NCBI RefSeq assembly: GCF_034353875.1
Contig: NZ_CP133784.1
Location: 248,001-312,000 of the forward strand
Length of the DNA stretch: 64,000 bases
Source of the DNA: Pseudomonas sp. MH9.2
GTDB lineage: Bacteria; Pseudomonadota; Gammaproteobacteria; Pseudomonadales; Pseudomonadaceae
Direction: 5' to 3'
The notes under the pieces were generated by a model, which saw only the letters and a program-made list of their open reading frames with translations, searched no databases and was not told where the DNA came from. A program made the translations under genes and the position numbers. Positions 1-9,915 of the stretch are shown piece by piece. Position 1 is the first letter of the stretch. Each line of letters starts with the position of its first letter.

Positions 1-1270
1 ACGTGTTGCCGGCTTCATCCACTCCCTTGAGGTATATGGCCCAGGCCGCCACCACCAGAGACGCACGGTCGAGGTTGCCTTTATCAAGAATCAGGCGGTT
101 GATGGTCGGCACGGTGAACTTGGGAAACTTCGATGAGCCGTCGGAGCAAACCCGTGCCAACTGATCGGCAATCGCCTGATTGGAGAAGCGCTCGATCAAG
201 GTGTCCTTGTAGCCTTCCAGGTCGATCCCGGGCACCGAAGCCAATTGTGGCGTGACATCCAGGTCCATGTAGGCGCGTACGAATTGCACGTACAGCGGAT
301 CGTTCATGGTCTCGTGGACGAAGCGATAGCCCTGCAAAAAGCCCAGATAGGTCAGTGCCAGATGACTGCCGTTGAGCAACTTGATTTTCATCTCTTCGTA
401 GGGCGTCACGTTGTTGGTGAACTGCACACCGACCTTTTCCCAGGCTGGGCGGCCGCTGACGAAGTTATCCTCCAGCACCCATTGCACAAACGGTTCGCAG
501 ACCACCGGCCAGGCATCATCGACACCGTATTCATCGTGCAACTGGAGTCGCTGAGCGGTGGTGGTCATGGGGGTGATGCGGTCGACCATTGCGTTGGGGA
601 AGCTGACGTTGGCGGCAATCCAGTCGTGCAGATCGGCATCGCGCAGGGCAGCGAAAGCCAGCAACGCCTTGCGTGCGACGCTGCCGTTATGTGGCAGGTT
701 ATCGCAAGACATTACGGTGAAGGCTGGAAGGGCGTTCGCGCGGCGTGTTGCCAGGGCCGCGCAGAGCAGGCCGAACACGGTCTTCGGCGAAGTCGGGTAC
801 GCAAGATCATGTTGAATCTGCGGCAAGTGCGCCATGAATTGGCCGTTGCTGTCGTCGATGCAGTAGCCACCTTCGGTGATCGTCAGTGAAACGATCCGAA
901 TCTCAGGGCTGGCCAACTTGTCGATCAACGCCTGCACGCCATCTTCAGCCAGTAACATGTTGCTGATGGAACCGATAATGCGGGTTTCAGTGTCGTCGGT
1001 ATCGCCGAGTTCACAGAGCGTGTAGAGGTAGTCTTGCTCGGCTAGGGCGTCACGTACTGCGCGATCTTCCGGGCGCAGGCCAATCCCGCAGATACTCCAG
1101 TCGAGGTCTTCGCCGAGGTTCATCAGCGCGTCGGTGTAGAACGCCTGATGTGCGCGGTGAAAACCACCAACACCGATGTGGGCGATCCCCTGGCGAGTGT
1201 CGGCCGGGCTGTAGAGCGGGCGAGCGACGGTGGCGGGGAGCTGTGAAAGGTTCTGCTTGTTCAGTTTCAT
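1..1270 (-). CDS. mtlD: Mannitol 2-dehydrogenase, 3' end cut by window edge
   Basis: Oxidises D-mannitol (and usually D-arabitol and D-sorbitol) to the ketose with NAD+ in the cytoplasm. Reading the minus strand from ATG at 1270 gives about 423 open codons to the window edge; the family is close to 490 residues, so roughly the last 70 are missing. Visible are the start MKLNKQNLSQLP, the segment GVGGFHRAHQAF of the N-terminal nucleotide-binding domain, and the polyol dehydrogenase signature KIKLLNGSHLAL with its catalytic Lys, Asn and His. It lies 18 bases after mtlK as the last visible gene of the mtlEFGKD operon. The identity is firm; the C-terminus cannot be seen. Confidence 0.93.
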   Translation of the reverse strand, partial: MKLNKQNLSQLPATVARPLYSPADTRQGIAHIGVGGFHRAHQAFYTDALMNLGEDLDWSICGIGLRPEDRAVRDALAEQDYLYTLCELGDTDDTETRIIGSISNMLLAEDGVQALIDKLASPEIRIVSLTITEGGYCIDDSNGQFMAHLPQIQHDLAYPTSPKTVFGLLCAALATRRANALPAFTVMSCDNLPHNGSVARKALLAFAALRDADLHDWIAANVSFPNAMVDRITPMTTTAQRLQLHDEYGVDDAWPVVCEPFVQWVLEDNFVSGRPAWEKVGVQFTNNVTPYEEMKIKLLNGSHLALTYLGFLQGYRFVHETMNDPLYVQFVRAYMDLDVTPQLASVPGIDLEGYKDTLIERFSNQAIADQLARVCSDGSSKFPKFTVPTINRLILDKGNLDRASLVVAAWAIYLKGVDEAGNT

Positions 1271-1288
1271 GAGGGCGGTCTCGAATGT

Positions 1289-2392
<1,104 letters not shown>

Positions 2393-2438
2393 GGTGACCT
2401 CCGTTCTGTTCTGTTTTTATTCTAGAAAGGTAGAAAGA

Positions 2439-3272
2439 CTATTTGACGGCGCCAAAAGACAGGCCGCGTACCAGTTGTTTTTGGCTGATCCAGCCGAAGA
2501 TCAGAATCGGCGCGCAGGCCAGGGTCGAGACTGCCGAGAGCTTGGCCCAGAACAAGCCTTCCGGGCTTGAGTAGGAGGCGATCAGGGCTGTCAATGGCGC
2601 GGCATTGGACGAAGTCAGGTTCAGCGACCAGAACGCCTCGTTCCAGCACAGGATCAGTGACAGCAGGGCTGTGGACGCCAGGCCACCTTTGCAGATGGGT
2701 ACTAGCACCCGGAAGATCTCTTGCAAGGTCGTGGCTCCGTCCAGTCGCGCGGCTTCGAGAATGTCCGGCGGGATATCCTTGAAGTAGGTGTAGATCATCC
2801 ATACAACAATGGGTAGGTTGATCAGGGTATAGATAATGATCAGGGCGAATCGGGTGTCCAGCAGACCGAAGGTTTTGGCCAGCAAGTAGATCGGCATCAG
2901 CACGCCCACCGGTGGCAACATCTTGGTCGAGAGCATCCACAATAAGGTGCCTTTTGTGCGTTTGGTCTCGAAGAAAGCCATGGAATAGGCCGCCGGTATG
3001 GCGATCAGCAGGCACAGGGCCGTGGCGCTGAAGGAGATGAGCACCGAGTTCCAGGCAAAATGGAAATAGCCGCTGCGTTCCTCGATGTGCAGGTAGTTCT
3101 CCAGCGTCGGGCTGAAGATGAACTGAGGTGGCGTGGCGAAAGCGTCGATTTCGGTCTTGAAGCTGGTCAGCACCATCCAGAAGATAGGGAAGAACACCAG
3201 CGCCGCTATGGCCCATGACAAGGTGCCGAGCACCAGGCTCTGCACGCGACGGGATTGTTTGAGCGTCATCAT
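2439..3272 (-). CDS. mtlG: Polyol ABC transporter permease MtlG
   Basis: Inner-membrane permease of the MalG type, partner of MtlF. About 277 residues with six predicted membrane segments and the EAA loop as EAARLDGATTLQEIFR, the contact site for the ATPase. Start: ATG at 3272 (or the adjacent ATG at 3269) lies 7 bases after GAGGG and 10 bases after the mtlF stop. The reading frame is open further upstream to 3311 but that would overlap mtlF and lacks a ribosome site. Substrate is inferred from the operon partners, chiefly mtlD. Confidence 0.92.
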   Translation of the reverse strand: MMTLKQSRRVQSLVLGTLSWAIAALVFFPIFWMVLTSFKTEIDAFATPPQFIFSPTLENYLHIEERSGYFHFAWNSVLISFSATALCLLIAIPAAYSMAFFETKRTKGTLLWMLSTKMLPPVGVLMPIYLLAKTFGLLDTRFALIIIYTLINLPIVVWMIYTYFKDIPPDILEAARLDGATTLQEIFRVLVPICKGGLASTALLSLILCWNEAFWSLNLTSSNAAPLTALIASYSSPEGLFWAKLSAVSTLACAPILIFGWISQKQLVRGLSFGAVK

Positions 3273-3282
3273 GATAAGGCCC

Positions 3283-4215
3283 TCATGACTTATCGGTGAG
3301 GTTTTTGCCAATCATCCGAATCAGGATGATTGCGGCAATGTTGGCGATCACCACGGCAATCAAGCCGCCAGCCGACGCCATGCCGACATCGAACTGCAGC
3401 AAGGCCTGGTTATAGATCAGGTACGCCAGGTTGGTCGAGGCATAGCCCGGACCGCCGTTGGTGGTGGTGAAAATCTCGGCGAACACCGACAACAGGAAAA
3501 TCGTTTCGATCATGATGACCACGGCAATGGGCCGGGCCAGATGCGGCAGCGTCAGGTACCAGAAAATCGCCAAGGGACCGGCGCCGTCCAGGCGCGCAGC
3601 CTCTTTCTGCTCCTGATCAAGCGATTGCATGGCCGTCATCAGGATCAGGATGGCGAAGGGCAGCCATTGCCACGATACGATGATGATGATCGACAGCAGC
3701 GGGAAGTGGGCGAGCCAGTCCACCGGCTGCGCGCCGAAAAATTTCCATACAGCGGCCAGAATTCCGGAAACCGGATGGAAAATCAGGTTCTTCCAGATCA
3801 GCGCGCTGACCGTTGGCATGATGAAGAACGGCGAAATCAACAACACCCGGACGATGCCTCGACCGAAAAATTCGCTGGCTTCCAGCAGGGCTGAAATCAG
3901 GACGCCGAGAATCACGCTGATCGCCAGCACACTGCCCACCAGCAATAAGGTGTTGGTGGCGCCGGGGATGAAGCCACTGTCAGTGATGAAGTAGGTGAAG
4001 TTTTCCAGACCGACGAATTCGTTCTCGCCGGGATTCAGCAGACTGTAGCGAATCAGCGAGAAGTAGATCGTCATGCCCAGCGGCACAATCATCCACACCA
4101 GCAACAGCAGTATGGAAGGGCTGACCAGAAACCAGCCGGGTTTGACCCTCCGGCGTTTGGCCTTGGGTTGTTGGCTGGACGTAGCCAGACGGGGGTTAAC
4201 GGCTGAGGTATTCAT
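3283..4215 (-). CDS. mtlF: Polyol ABC transporter permease MtlF
   Basis: MalF-type inner-membrane permease pairing with MtlG. About 310 residues: a short basic cytoplasmic N-terminus containing KAKRRRVKPGW, six membrane segments, and the EAA loop EAARLDGAGPLAIFW. I chose ATG 4215, preceded by GGAGTC at suitable spacing; an in-frame start at 4278 exists but would add 21 residues of non-family sequence. It follows mtlE by 80 bases and precedes mtlG by 10. Those 80 bases may hold an mRNA-processing or attenuating structure, as binding-protein genes are commonly expressed above their permeases; I did not resolve one. Confidence 0.92.
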   Translation of the reverse strand: MNTSAVNPRLATSSQQPKAKRRRVKPGWFLVSPSILLLLVWMIVPLGMTIYFSLIRYSLLNPGENEFVGLENFTYFITDSGFIPGATNTLLLVGSVLAISVILGVLISALLEASEFFGRGIVRVLLISPFFIMPTVSALIWKNLIFHPVSGILAAVWKFFGAQPVDWLAHFPLLSIIIIVSWQWLPFAILILMTAMQSLDQEQKEAARLDGAGPLAIFWYLTLPHLARPIAVVIMIETIFLLSVFAEIFTTTNGGPGYASTNLAYLIYNQALLQFDVGMASAGGLIAVVIANIAAIILIRMIGKNLTDKS

Positions 4216-4295
4216 GATGACTCCGAGCCTGGACGCAAGCGTGAACACAGTGTCGAGGGGCAGAGGGCCTCTCGACACCAGCGATAGTCAGAGGA

Positions 4296-5606
4296 CTACT
4301 TTTTCGGGTAACCCGCTCGTTTCATGTCCCGCTCAGTGGAGTTTTGCGCGGCGACCAGGGCGGCATCGACTGTCATCGTACCAACCAGGGCTGCGGAGAA
4401 TTGCTGGCCGACCGACGTGCCGATGGCCTGGAACTCAGGGATGGTCACCAACTGGATACCGACATAAGGCACCGGTTTTAGCGTAGGGGTCTTGGGTGTC
4501 ACTGCCTTCAACGATTCGAGGGTGATCTTGGCGAACGGTGCAGCCGTCATGTACGCCTCGTTGTAGGTCGAGGCGCGAGTGCCTGGTGGCACGTTGGCCA
4601 CGCCATCTTTCTCGGCAACCAGTGCGGCGTACTCCTTGGAAGTAGCCCAGGTACTGAAGGTTTTGGCGTCAGTCTGGTTTTTTGCGCTGGTCGGAATGGC
4701 CAGCGCCCAGGAGTACAACCAGGCAGAGCCTTTGTCTGTGACCTCATGCGGCGCGTAAGTGAAGCCGACATGGTCGACGACCTTGCTTTGAGTTTTATCG
4801 GTCACAAAAGAGCCCGCAACGCTGGCATCCACCCAGATCGCACAGTTGCCGCTGTTGAACAGGGCCAGGTTTTCGTTGAAACCATTGCTCGATGCGCCAG
4901 GCGGCCCGGATTTTTTCATGGTTTCGACGTAGAAATTCAGTGCGTTTTTCCACTCGGGTTGATCGAACTGAGGTTTCCATTGCTCATCGAACCAGCGTGC
5001 GCCGTACGCATTGGCAACGGTGCTGATCAGCGCCATGTTCTCGCCCCAGCCGGCCTTGCCGCGCAAGCAGATACCGTATTGTTCTTTGTCTCGGTGGGTG
5101 AGTTTTTCGGCGAAGCCGGCGATCTCGCTCCAGGTTGGGCGTTCAGGCATCGTCAGGCCTGCGTCCTTGAACAGATCGGTGCGGTAGTAGGTCATCGAAC
5201 TTTCGGCATAGAACGGCAGGGCATACAGCTTGCCGTCAACCGACAGGCCATCGCGTACCGATGGAAAAACGTCATCCAGCGCGTAGCTGGCAGGCAGGTC
5301 TTTCATCTCTTCCAGCCAGCCTTTCTGACCCCACAACGACGCTTCGTACATGCCGATGGTCAGCACATCGAACTGGCCCCCTTTTGTGGCGATGTCGGTG
5401 GTCAGGCGTTGGCGCAGAACGTTTTCTTCCAGCACCACCCAGTTGAGTTTGATATCAGGGTGCTGTTGTTCGAAGGTTTTAGACAGACGTTGCATGCGAA
5501 TCATGTCGCTGTTGTTGACCGTGGCAATGGTGACTGTACCGGCGACGGCCGTGCTGCCAAGTACCAGGCAGGTGCTGGCGAGTAGCGCTTTTACTGAAGC
5601 CTTCAT
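4296..5606 (-). CDS. mtlE: Polyol-binding periplasmic protein MtlE
   Basis: Periplasmic substrate-binding protein of the mannitol/sorbitol/arabitol importer, family 1 extracellular solute-binding (MalE-like). 436 residues with a Sec signal peptide, the hydrophobic run ALLASTCLVLGSTAVAG near residues 8-24, with probable cleavage after AVA. The mature protein begins TVTIATVNNSDMIRMQ. The start at 5606 has the strong site GGAGAGGAGAG. It is the first gene of the operon; the upstream 240 bases carry a direct repeat likely bound by MtlR. Substrate is inferred from mtlD. Confidence 0.92.
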   Translation of the reverse strand: MKASVKALLASTCLVLGSTAVAGTVTIATVNNSDMIRMQRLSKTFEQQHPDIKLNWVVLEENVLRQRLTTDIATKGGQFDVLTIGMYEASLWGQKGWLEEMKDLPASYALDDVFPSVRDGLSVDGKLYALPFYAESSMTYYRTDLFKDAGLTMPERPTWSEIAGFAEKLTHRDKEQYGICLRGKAGWGENMALISTVANAYGARWFDEQWKPQFDQPEWKNALNFYVETMKKSGPPGASSNGFNENLALFNSGNCAIWVDASVAGSFVTDKTQSKVVDHVGFTYAPHEVTDKGSAWLYSWALAIPTSAKNQTDAKTFSTWATSKEYAALVAEKDGVANVPPGTRASTYNEAYMTAAPFAKITLESLKAVTPKTPTLKPVPYVGIQLVTIPEFQAIGTSVGQQFSAALVGTMTVDAALVAAQNSTERDMKRAGYPKK

Positions 5607-5730
5607 CGATCTCTCCTCTCCTGCGCTCTGAGAGCTGCAGAAGGTCAGTTATTGTTTTTGTATCTTCCGGAGGCAAGGAAGACTGTGAACTGATTACAAC
5701 GGTCTGAGGGAGAGATGACAAATCCTGCAC

Positions 5731-5760
5731 TGCACTCAAACTGATACTTTTTTGCACTCA
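5731..5760 (-). promoter_or_regulatory. Putative MtlR operator: direct repeat upstream of mtlE
   Basis: On the minus strand TGAGTGCA occurs twice with starts exactly 22 bases apart (plus-strand TGCACTCA at 5731-5738 and 5753-5760). Two-turn spaced direct repeats are the usual target of AraC-family activators, and mtlR is the neighbouring gene. The repeats lie 125-154 bases before the mtlE start. Function is inferred. Confidence 0.5.
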
Positions 5761-5847
5761 TGGCGCAAACGGAAATGCATTGAAATATCGCTCCGGCATA
5801 GCGTCGGGCGGTTTCAGCGTAGTTGAAGGGGGCGAAGGTGGGGTGAA

Positions 5848-6753
5848 TCAGTACAGGTTTTGTTCGGTCAGTCGCTGGACGGCCAAACGACGATAGTGCG
5901 AGGGCGTCATGCCTTTGAGCTGCTGAAAACGCCGATTAAAATTGGAAATATTATTGAAACCGGACTCGAAACACACATCGGTCACCGGTTTATTGCCATC
6001 CGCCAGCAGCTCGCAGGATTTACTGACGCGCAGGCGATTGACGAACTCGACGAAGCAACGGCCAGTCGCCTGCTTGAACACCCTGGAAAAATACGTCGGT
6101 TTCATGCCCAGATACTCGGCGACCTCTTCAAGAGGCAGCTCGCGCGCGTAATGAGCGAAGATGTAATCCACGGCGCGGTTGGTGCGGTCGATGCTGTGTT
6201 CATCGGCCAATTGCGGCGAGGTCGTGCCAGAGAGCAGTTGGACGTCATCACTCGCGGCCAGAAGCTCCAGCAATATGAAAAAATGCCCCAGCCGGCTGAT
6301 ACCCCTGCTGTCGGCGATTTTTTGCATCAGCTTCATCGCCTGACGGATCGTGCGTTTGCAGCGAAACTCGATTCCGTATTGTGCGCGCTCCAGCAGTGGG
6401 GTCAGGGTCTTGAGTTCGGAAAACACCTGGTTGCCGCTCTCGAACAACTCGTCGGTGAAATTCACCAGCATGTCGCGTTTGACCACCACTTCGTCTTCGC
6501 CGACCTGACTGATCCAGTTATGTGGCAGGTTCGGCCCGGTCAAAAACAGGCTTTCAGGGTAGAAGTTACCGATGTAATCGCCGATGAACACCTTGCCCGA
6601 ACTGGCGACGATCAGATGCAGCTCGTATTCCTTGTGAAAATGCCAGCGCACCAAAGGACAGGGAAAACCATGCTCGCGATAAATGATCGACAGCCCGTTA
6701 TGGTCGTCCATCAGTTCGTAGGAGGGGTCGGTTATTCTTGTTGTTTTGGTCAT
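5848..6753 (-). CDS. mtlR: AraC-family activator MtlR
   Basis: Transcription activator of the mannitol operon. 301 residues: N-terminal cupin-like sensing domain (around residues 20-170, with WHFHKEYELHLIV) and a C-terminal double helix-turn-helix (about 190-295) with the AraC signature ending in SNFNRRFQQLKGMTPSHYRR. It lies 241 bases upstream of mtlE on the same strand, the arrangement known for the P. fluorescens mtl locus. The start at 6753 is the only ATG giving the complete sensing domain. Confidence 0.9.
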   Translation of the reverse strand: MTKTTRITDPSYELMDDHNGLSIIYREHGFPCPLVRWHFHKEYELHLIVASSGKVFIGDYIGNFYPESLFLTGPNLPHNWISQVGEDEVVVKRDMLVNFTDELFESGNQVFSELKTLTPLLERAQYGIEFRCKRTIRQAMKLMQKIADSRGISRLGHFFILLELLAASDDVQLLSGTTSPQLADEHSIDRTNRAVDYIFAHYARELPLEEVAEYLGMKPTYFSRVFKQATGRCFVEFVNRLRVSKSCELLADGNKPVTDVCFESGFNNISNFNRRFQQLKGMTPSHYRRLAVQRLTEQNLY

Positions 6754-6883
6754 GCACTGGTCGTCGATGGTGATTCGCTCAGGTCCTAATGTGCACTATT
6801 TGGCTGAGCGGTAACATGGACTTAACAAAGGGTCGTATGAAAGGGTACGAAATGAGGATGACCGTGGTTTTGGATGTGGGCTC

Positions 6884-7642
6884 ATGAAGAACATTCTGCT
6901 GATCGGCATTGGTGCGGGTAATCCAGAACACATCACGGTTCAGGCCATTAACGCGCTGAACCGGACGAACGTGTTTTTCATCCTGGACAAAGGCTATGCC
7001 AACGACGATCTATTGCGTTTGAGGAAGGAGATTTGCCAGCGCTACATGACGCGCGACGACTACCGCGTGGTGCAGGTGCAGGATCCGCAGCGCGAAGACG
7101 ATCCTCAGTCCTATCAGGCGGGCATCGAGTATTGGCATGAGCAGCGCGCGGTGTTGTTCGAGCAACTGATTGGCGATGAAGTGGCTGAGGGGGAGGTTGG
7201 CGCGTTTTTGATCTGGGGCGATCCGTCGCTGTATGACAGCACTTTGCGGATACTCGACCGGGTACTGGAGCGCGGCGCGCAGTCGTTTGAGTATCAGGTC
7301 ATTCCGGGCATTACCAGCGTTCAGGCGTTGGTCGCCCAGCACCGGATACCGTTGAACCGCATTGGCGAGCCAATCCAGATCACCACCGGCCGGCGACTGG
7401 CGCAGAGCCCGGAGGGGGATATCGATAACGTCGTGGTGATGCTCGATGCCCATTGCACGTTTGACACCCTGACCGACACCGATTTGCACATCTACTGGGG
7501 TGCGTATCTGGGCACCCCGGATGAAATCCTGATCACAGGAAAACTCAAGGACGTCAGTGCTGAAATTCGCCGCGTCCGCGAAGCTGCCAGGCGCGAGAAA
7601 GGGTGGATCATGGATACATATTTGTTGCGTAGACCACGCTGA
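6884..7642 (+). CDS. cobF: Precorrin-6A synthase (deacetylating) CobF
   Basis: S-adenosylmethionine-dependent methyltransferase that methylates C-1 of precorrin-5 and releases the C-1 acetyl unit as acetate, giving precorrin-6A, in aerobic cobalamin synthesis. 252 residues in the tetrapyrrole methylase fold: N-terminal IGIGAGNPEHITVQAINAL (first SAM-binding loop), FLIWGDPSLYDS in the middle and IPGITSVQALVAQ after it. It is divergent from mtlR and stands apart from the other cob genes of the window (38471-47876), so it has its own promoter or runs from the 130-base gap. No cobalamin riboswitch was seen before it. Confidence 0.93.
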   Translation: MKNILLIGIGAGNPEHITVQAINALNRTNVFFILDKGYANDDLLRLRKEICQRYMTRDDYRVVQVQDPQREDDPQSYQAGIEYWHEQRAVLFEQLIGDEVAEGEVGAFLIWGDPSLYDSTLRILDRVLERGAQSFEYQVIPGITSVQALVAQHRIPLNRIGEPIQITTGRRLAQSPEGDIDNVVVMLDAHCTFDTLTDTDLHIYWGAYLGTPDEILITGKLKDVSAEIRRVREAARREKGWIMDTYLLRRPR

Positions 7643-7645
7643 GGC

Positions 7646-7667
7646 CTTCGCCCGCAAGCTGGCGAAG
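7646..7667. repeat. Small inverted repeat, possible REP-like hairpin
   Basis: CTTCGCC and GGCGAAG form a perfect 7-base-pair stem around an 8-base loop, between the converging cobF and glycosyltransferase genes. The CTTCGC/GCGAAG sequence is reminiscent of the small REP hairpins dispersed in Pseudomonas genomes, but a single copy is not proof. It could act as a weak bidirectional terminator. Confidence 0.3.
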
Positions 7668-7681
7668 AAAATACCCGGATA

Positions 7682-8986
7682 TCAAACTGAAGTTCGATTC
7701 TTGGCTTCGATCCATTGCGCCATGTATTGGGTACTTTTGTGGTGGTGGTGACGTAGCATGGCACCGGTGAAGTTGTCGGTTCGATGCTGCTGCAGGGTTT
7801 GGCGGCAGGCCTCAATCCGCGCAATCAGGCTCGCGCAGTGCTGCTCGTACTGATAGCGCGCACTCACTATCGCCCAGCCATTGGCTTGCGCCTGTGCCCA
7901 CAGGGTTTTGTCCCGATAGAGCTCGACGGCTGCAGCAGCGATGGCGCTGGCGCTACTGGCTATCGCGCCCGGCCATGGCAGGTCGCCGGCCATGGCTTCA
8001 GCGCCGATAGGCGTGGTGACATTCGGGGTGCCGCAGAGCATGGCGTCGACGATCTTGCCTTTGATGCCAGCACCAAACCGCAAGGGTGCCAGACAGACTC
8101 GCGCACCGGACATCACCTCCAGTGCATCTTCCGCCCAGTTCATGACATGAAATCCCTGTGCTGCGTTGTGCAGGGCAGTGGCTTTGGGGGGGGTGTAGGC
8201 CCCGTAGATGTGCAGTTGCGCAGACGGTAGCTGTTGGCGAATCCGTGGCCAGATCGCATTTTTCATCCATAACACCGCATCCCAGTTCGGCGCGTGGCGA
8301 AAGTTACCGATGCTGAGGAAGTGCGCGCGGTCTTCGAAAGGTCGCGCAGTGGTCGGTGTGCCATTGAGCATCAGTGGGCACCAATGCAGTAATGCCATGG
8401 GGAGCTTGAACTGATCGACGAGTAGATCGATTTCTACATCGGAGATCATCAGGCTGATGTCGGAGCGATAGATCGCGGCAATTTCGCGCTGAGCCAGGTC
8501 ACTGGCCGCCATGTACGGGAAAATAGCTTGAGGTGAGGCACTGAAAAATTCATAAAAATCATCAAGATCAGAGTCTTTCTTCAGGTGATCCTTGAGCAGT
8601 TGATGCCGAGCGTCGCGCAGGCTTTGCAGGTCTGAGGTTTCGAGAATGCGCAGCGCGTCGGGGCAATGCTTCTCCACGCGCCAGGCAAATTGTTCTTCCA
8701 TCATGAAACGGTCGAACAGCACGATGTCTGGCTTGAGTTCAGTGATGAACACATCGAAGCTGCTGTTATTGAGTTCGATGCTGACTTCGGCAATGCCGAG
8801 AGCGGCGAGATCAGCTTTGTGTTCGCCTTCGCTCGCAGGGCTGCTGAAGGTGATTTGCCAGCCTTGACTCAGGAAGCACTCGATCAACTGCATCATGTGA
8901 CCACCCGCTGCCGACGAGCGCGGTTCTGGCCAGACATAACCAATGATGAGCACGTGGGTGGGAGTGCTTGAGTGGGGCAGGCTCAT
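7682..8986 (-). CDS. Glycosyltransferase, group 1 (GT4-like)
   Basis: About 434 residues. The N-terminus has HVLIIGYVWPEPRSSAAGGH, a Rossmann-like segment with a Gly-rich turn, and the C-terminal domain carries RVCLAPLRFGAGIKGKIVDA, LCGTPNVTTPIGAEAM, the donor-binding region of GT-B retaining glycosyltransferases. The middle contains DIVLFDRFMMEEQF. Acceptor and donor cannot be told from sequence, and no surface-polysaccharide genes flank it. Start uncertain: ATG 8986 fits the family but lacks a clear ribosome site; ATG 9046 is also in frame. It is a lone gene between converging cobF and the hcp gene upstream. Confidence 0.75.
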   Translation of the reverse strand: MSLPHSSTPTHVLIIGYVWPEPRSSAAGGHMMQLIECFLSQGWQITFSSPASEGEHKADLAALGIAEVSIELNNSSFDVFITELKPDIVLFDRFMMEEQFAWRVEKHCPDALRILETSDLQSLRDARHQLLKDHLKKDSDLDDFYEFFSASPQAIFPYMAASDLAQREIAAIYRSDISLMISDVEIDLLVDQFKLPMALLHWCPLMLNGTPTTARPFEDRAHFLSIGNFRHAPNWDAVLWMKNAIWPRIRQQLPSAQLHIYGAYTPPKATALHNAAQGFHVMNWAEDALEVMSGARVCLAPLRFGAGIKGKIVDAMLCGTPNVTTPIGAEAMAGDLPWPGAIASSASAIAAAAVELYRDKTLWAQAQANGWAIVSARYQYEQHCASLIARIEACRQTLQQHRTDNFTGAMLRHHHHKSTQYMAQWIEAKNRTSV

Positions 8987-9065
8987 GGGAGGGGGTTCTG
9001 GGTGATCGAGGGGCGTAATTAAACCACAGGTTTTGGGAGGCATCACCGATACGCCGAAAGCGCGA

Positions 9066-9099
9066 CAAAAAAAGCATCGACCCCTTGAGGGGGCGATGC
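9066..9099 (-). terminator. Rho-independent terminator of hcp
   Basis: GCATCG and CGATGC arms with C/G-rich inner stem around TTGA (9074-9099), followed on the minus strand by a run of seven T (9067-9073). Lies 10 bases after the hcp stop. Confidence 0.8.
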
Positions 9100-9108
9100 T
9101 GTTTGTGA

Positions 9109-9627
9109 TTACTCAGTCTTGAGTTTGCGCCAGTCGTCGGAGCCCGAAGTACCGCTGACTTCATGGGTCCAGGAGATTTTGCGATAGGTGAAGTAGACGT
9201 CTTCAAGGTGAGTGAAGTGCGACTGTTTCGGGTCCTGGCAGTTTGGCATGTGCGAATGCACTTCAACGATCAGTGCATCGTCCAGTTCGATGGTGAAGTA
9301 GTGCTGTTGAGTGCCCTCTGCCGAGGTGCGGAACCACTCCAGGCGGCATTTGCTCAGGAGTTCGCCGGAGGTCAAAGCCGCGAAAATCAAAGGCGAGGAC
9401 TTGTCGAACACCTTGGTGATCATCAGAGGTTTGTGTACGCGTTGGCCGGTCGGTTGGCCGGATTGAGGGTCGCGTGGAATGATGATTTGATGGTCGAAGG
9501 CTTGAACCAGGATTTGGTCTTCATGACCTTCCTGATAGATGTTGCCGACCGAGTCCTGGGTAAAAGTGCCTGCGGTGATCAGGCCCTGTTTGGTGCCTTC
9601 GATCTTCAAATACGCGGGTGTTGGCAT
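9109..9627 (-). CDS. hcp: Hcp-family type VI secretion protein
   Basis: 172 residues matching the Hcp1-type family: start MPTPAYLKIEGTKQGLITAG, then a region with VQAFDHQIIIPRD and HKPLMITKVFDKSSPLIFAA, and the end FTYRKISWTHE. Hcp proteins stack as hexameric rings to form the inner tube of the type VI apparatus and are secreted. No other T6SS structural gene (TssB, TssC, VgrG, ClpV) is in the window, so this is an orphan copy. It has its own terminator and a 288-base AT-rich upstream gap, which suggests independent transcription. Confidence 0.9.
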   Translation of the reverse strand: MPTPAYLKIEGTKQGLITAGTFTQDSVGNIYQEGHEDQILVQAFDHQIIIPRDPQSGQPTGQRVHKPLMITKVFDKSSPLIFAALTSGELLSKCRLEWFRTSAEGTQQHYFTIELDDALIVEVHSHMPNCQDPKQSHFTHLEDVYFTYRKISWTHEVSGTSGSDDWRKLKTE

Positions 9628-9797
9628 GAAACGCTCCTTTCAGGATAAACAGAGGGTGTCCGTAAAAACTAATGCGTTGCGGACACTGTTTCATCTATCA
9701 AAAGCCATGCCGTAAAATATAAATTGATATAAATCATATTGATAGCGTTATTAGTTAAAGCTATTTAGAGATGTATGGTGGGCGTTTAACTCCGGTT

Positions 9798-9813
9798 GAG
9801 CAAGTTCTTGCTC
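9798..9813. repeat. 16-base inverted repeat upstream of hcp
   Basis: GAGCAAG TT CTTGCTC is a perfect 7+7 inverted repeat in the gap between the hcp start and the response-regulator stop. It is compact and has no T-run, so it resembles an operator more than a terminator. No regulator can be assigned. The rest of the 9628-9915 gap is AT-rich, with no gene seen. Confidence 0.35.
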
Positions 9814-9915
9814 ATGCCGACGGAGCATCCTGCGCATAGGATAAGGGCCCTTGGAAACCGGATCAGGCAAGTTTTCGGGGTAGTGGCGGGTTTGGGTTGT
9901 GCAGGAAATTGCGTA

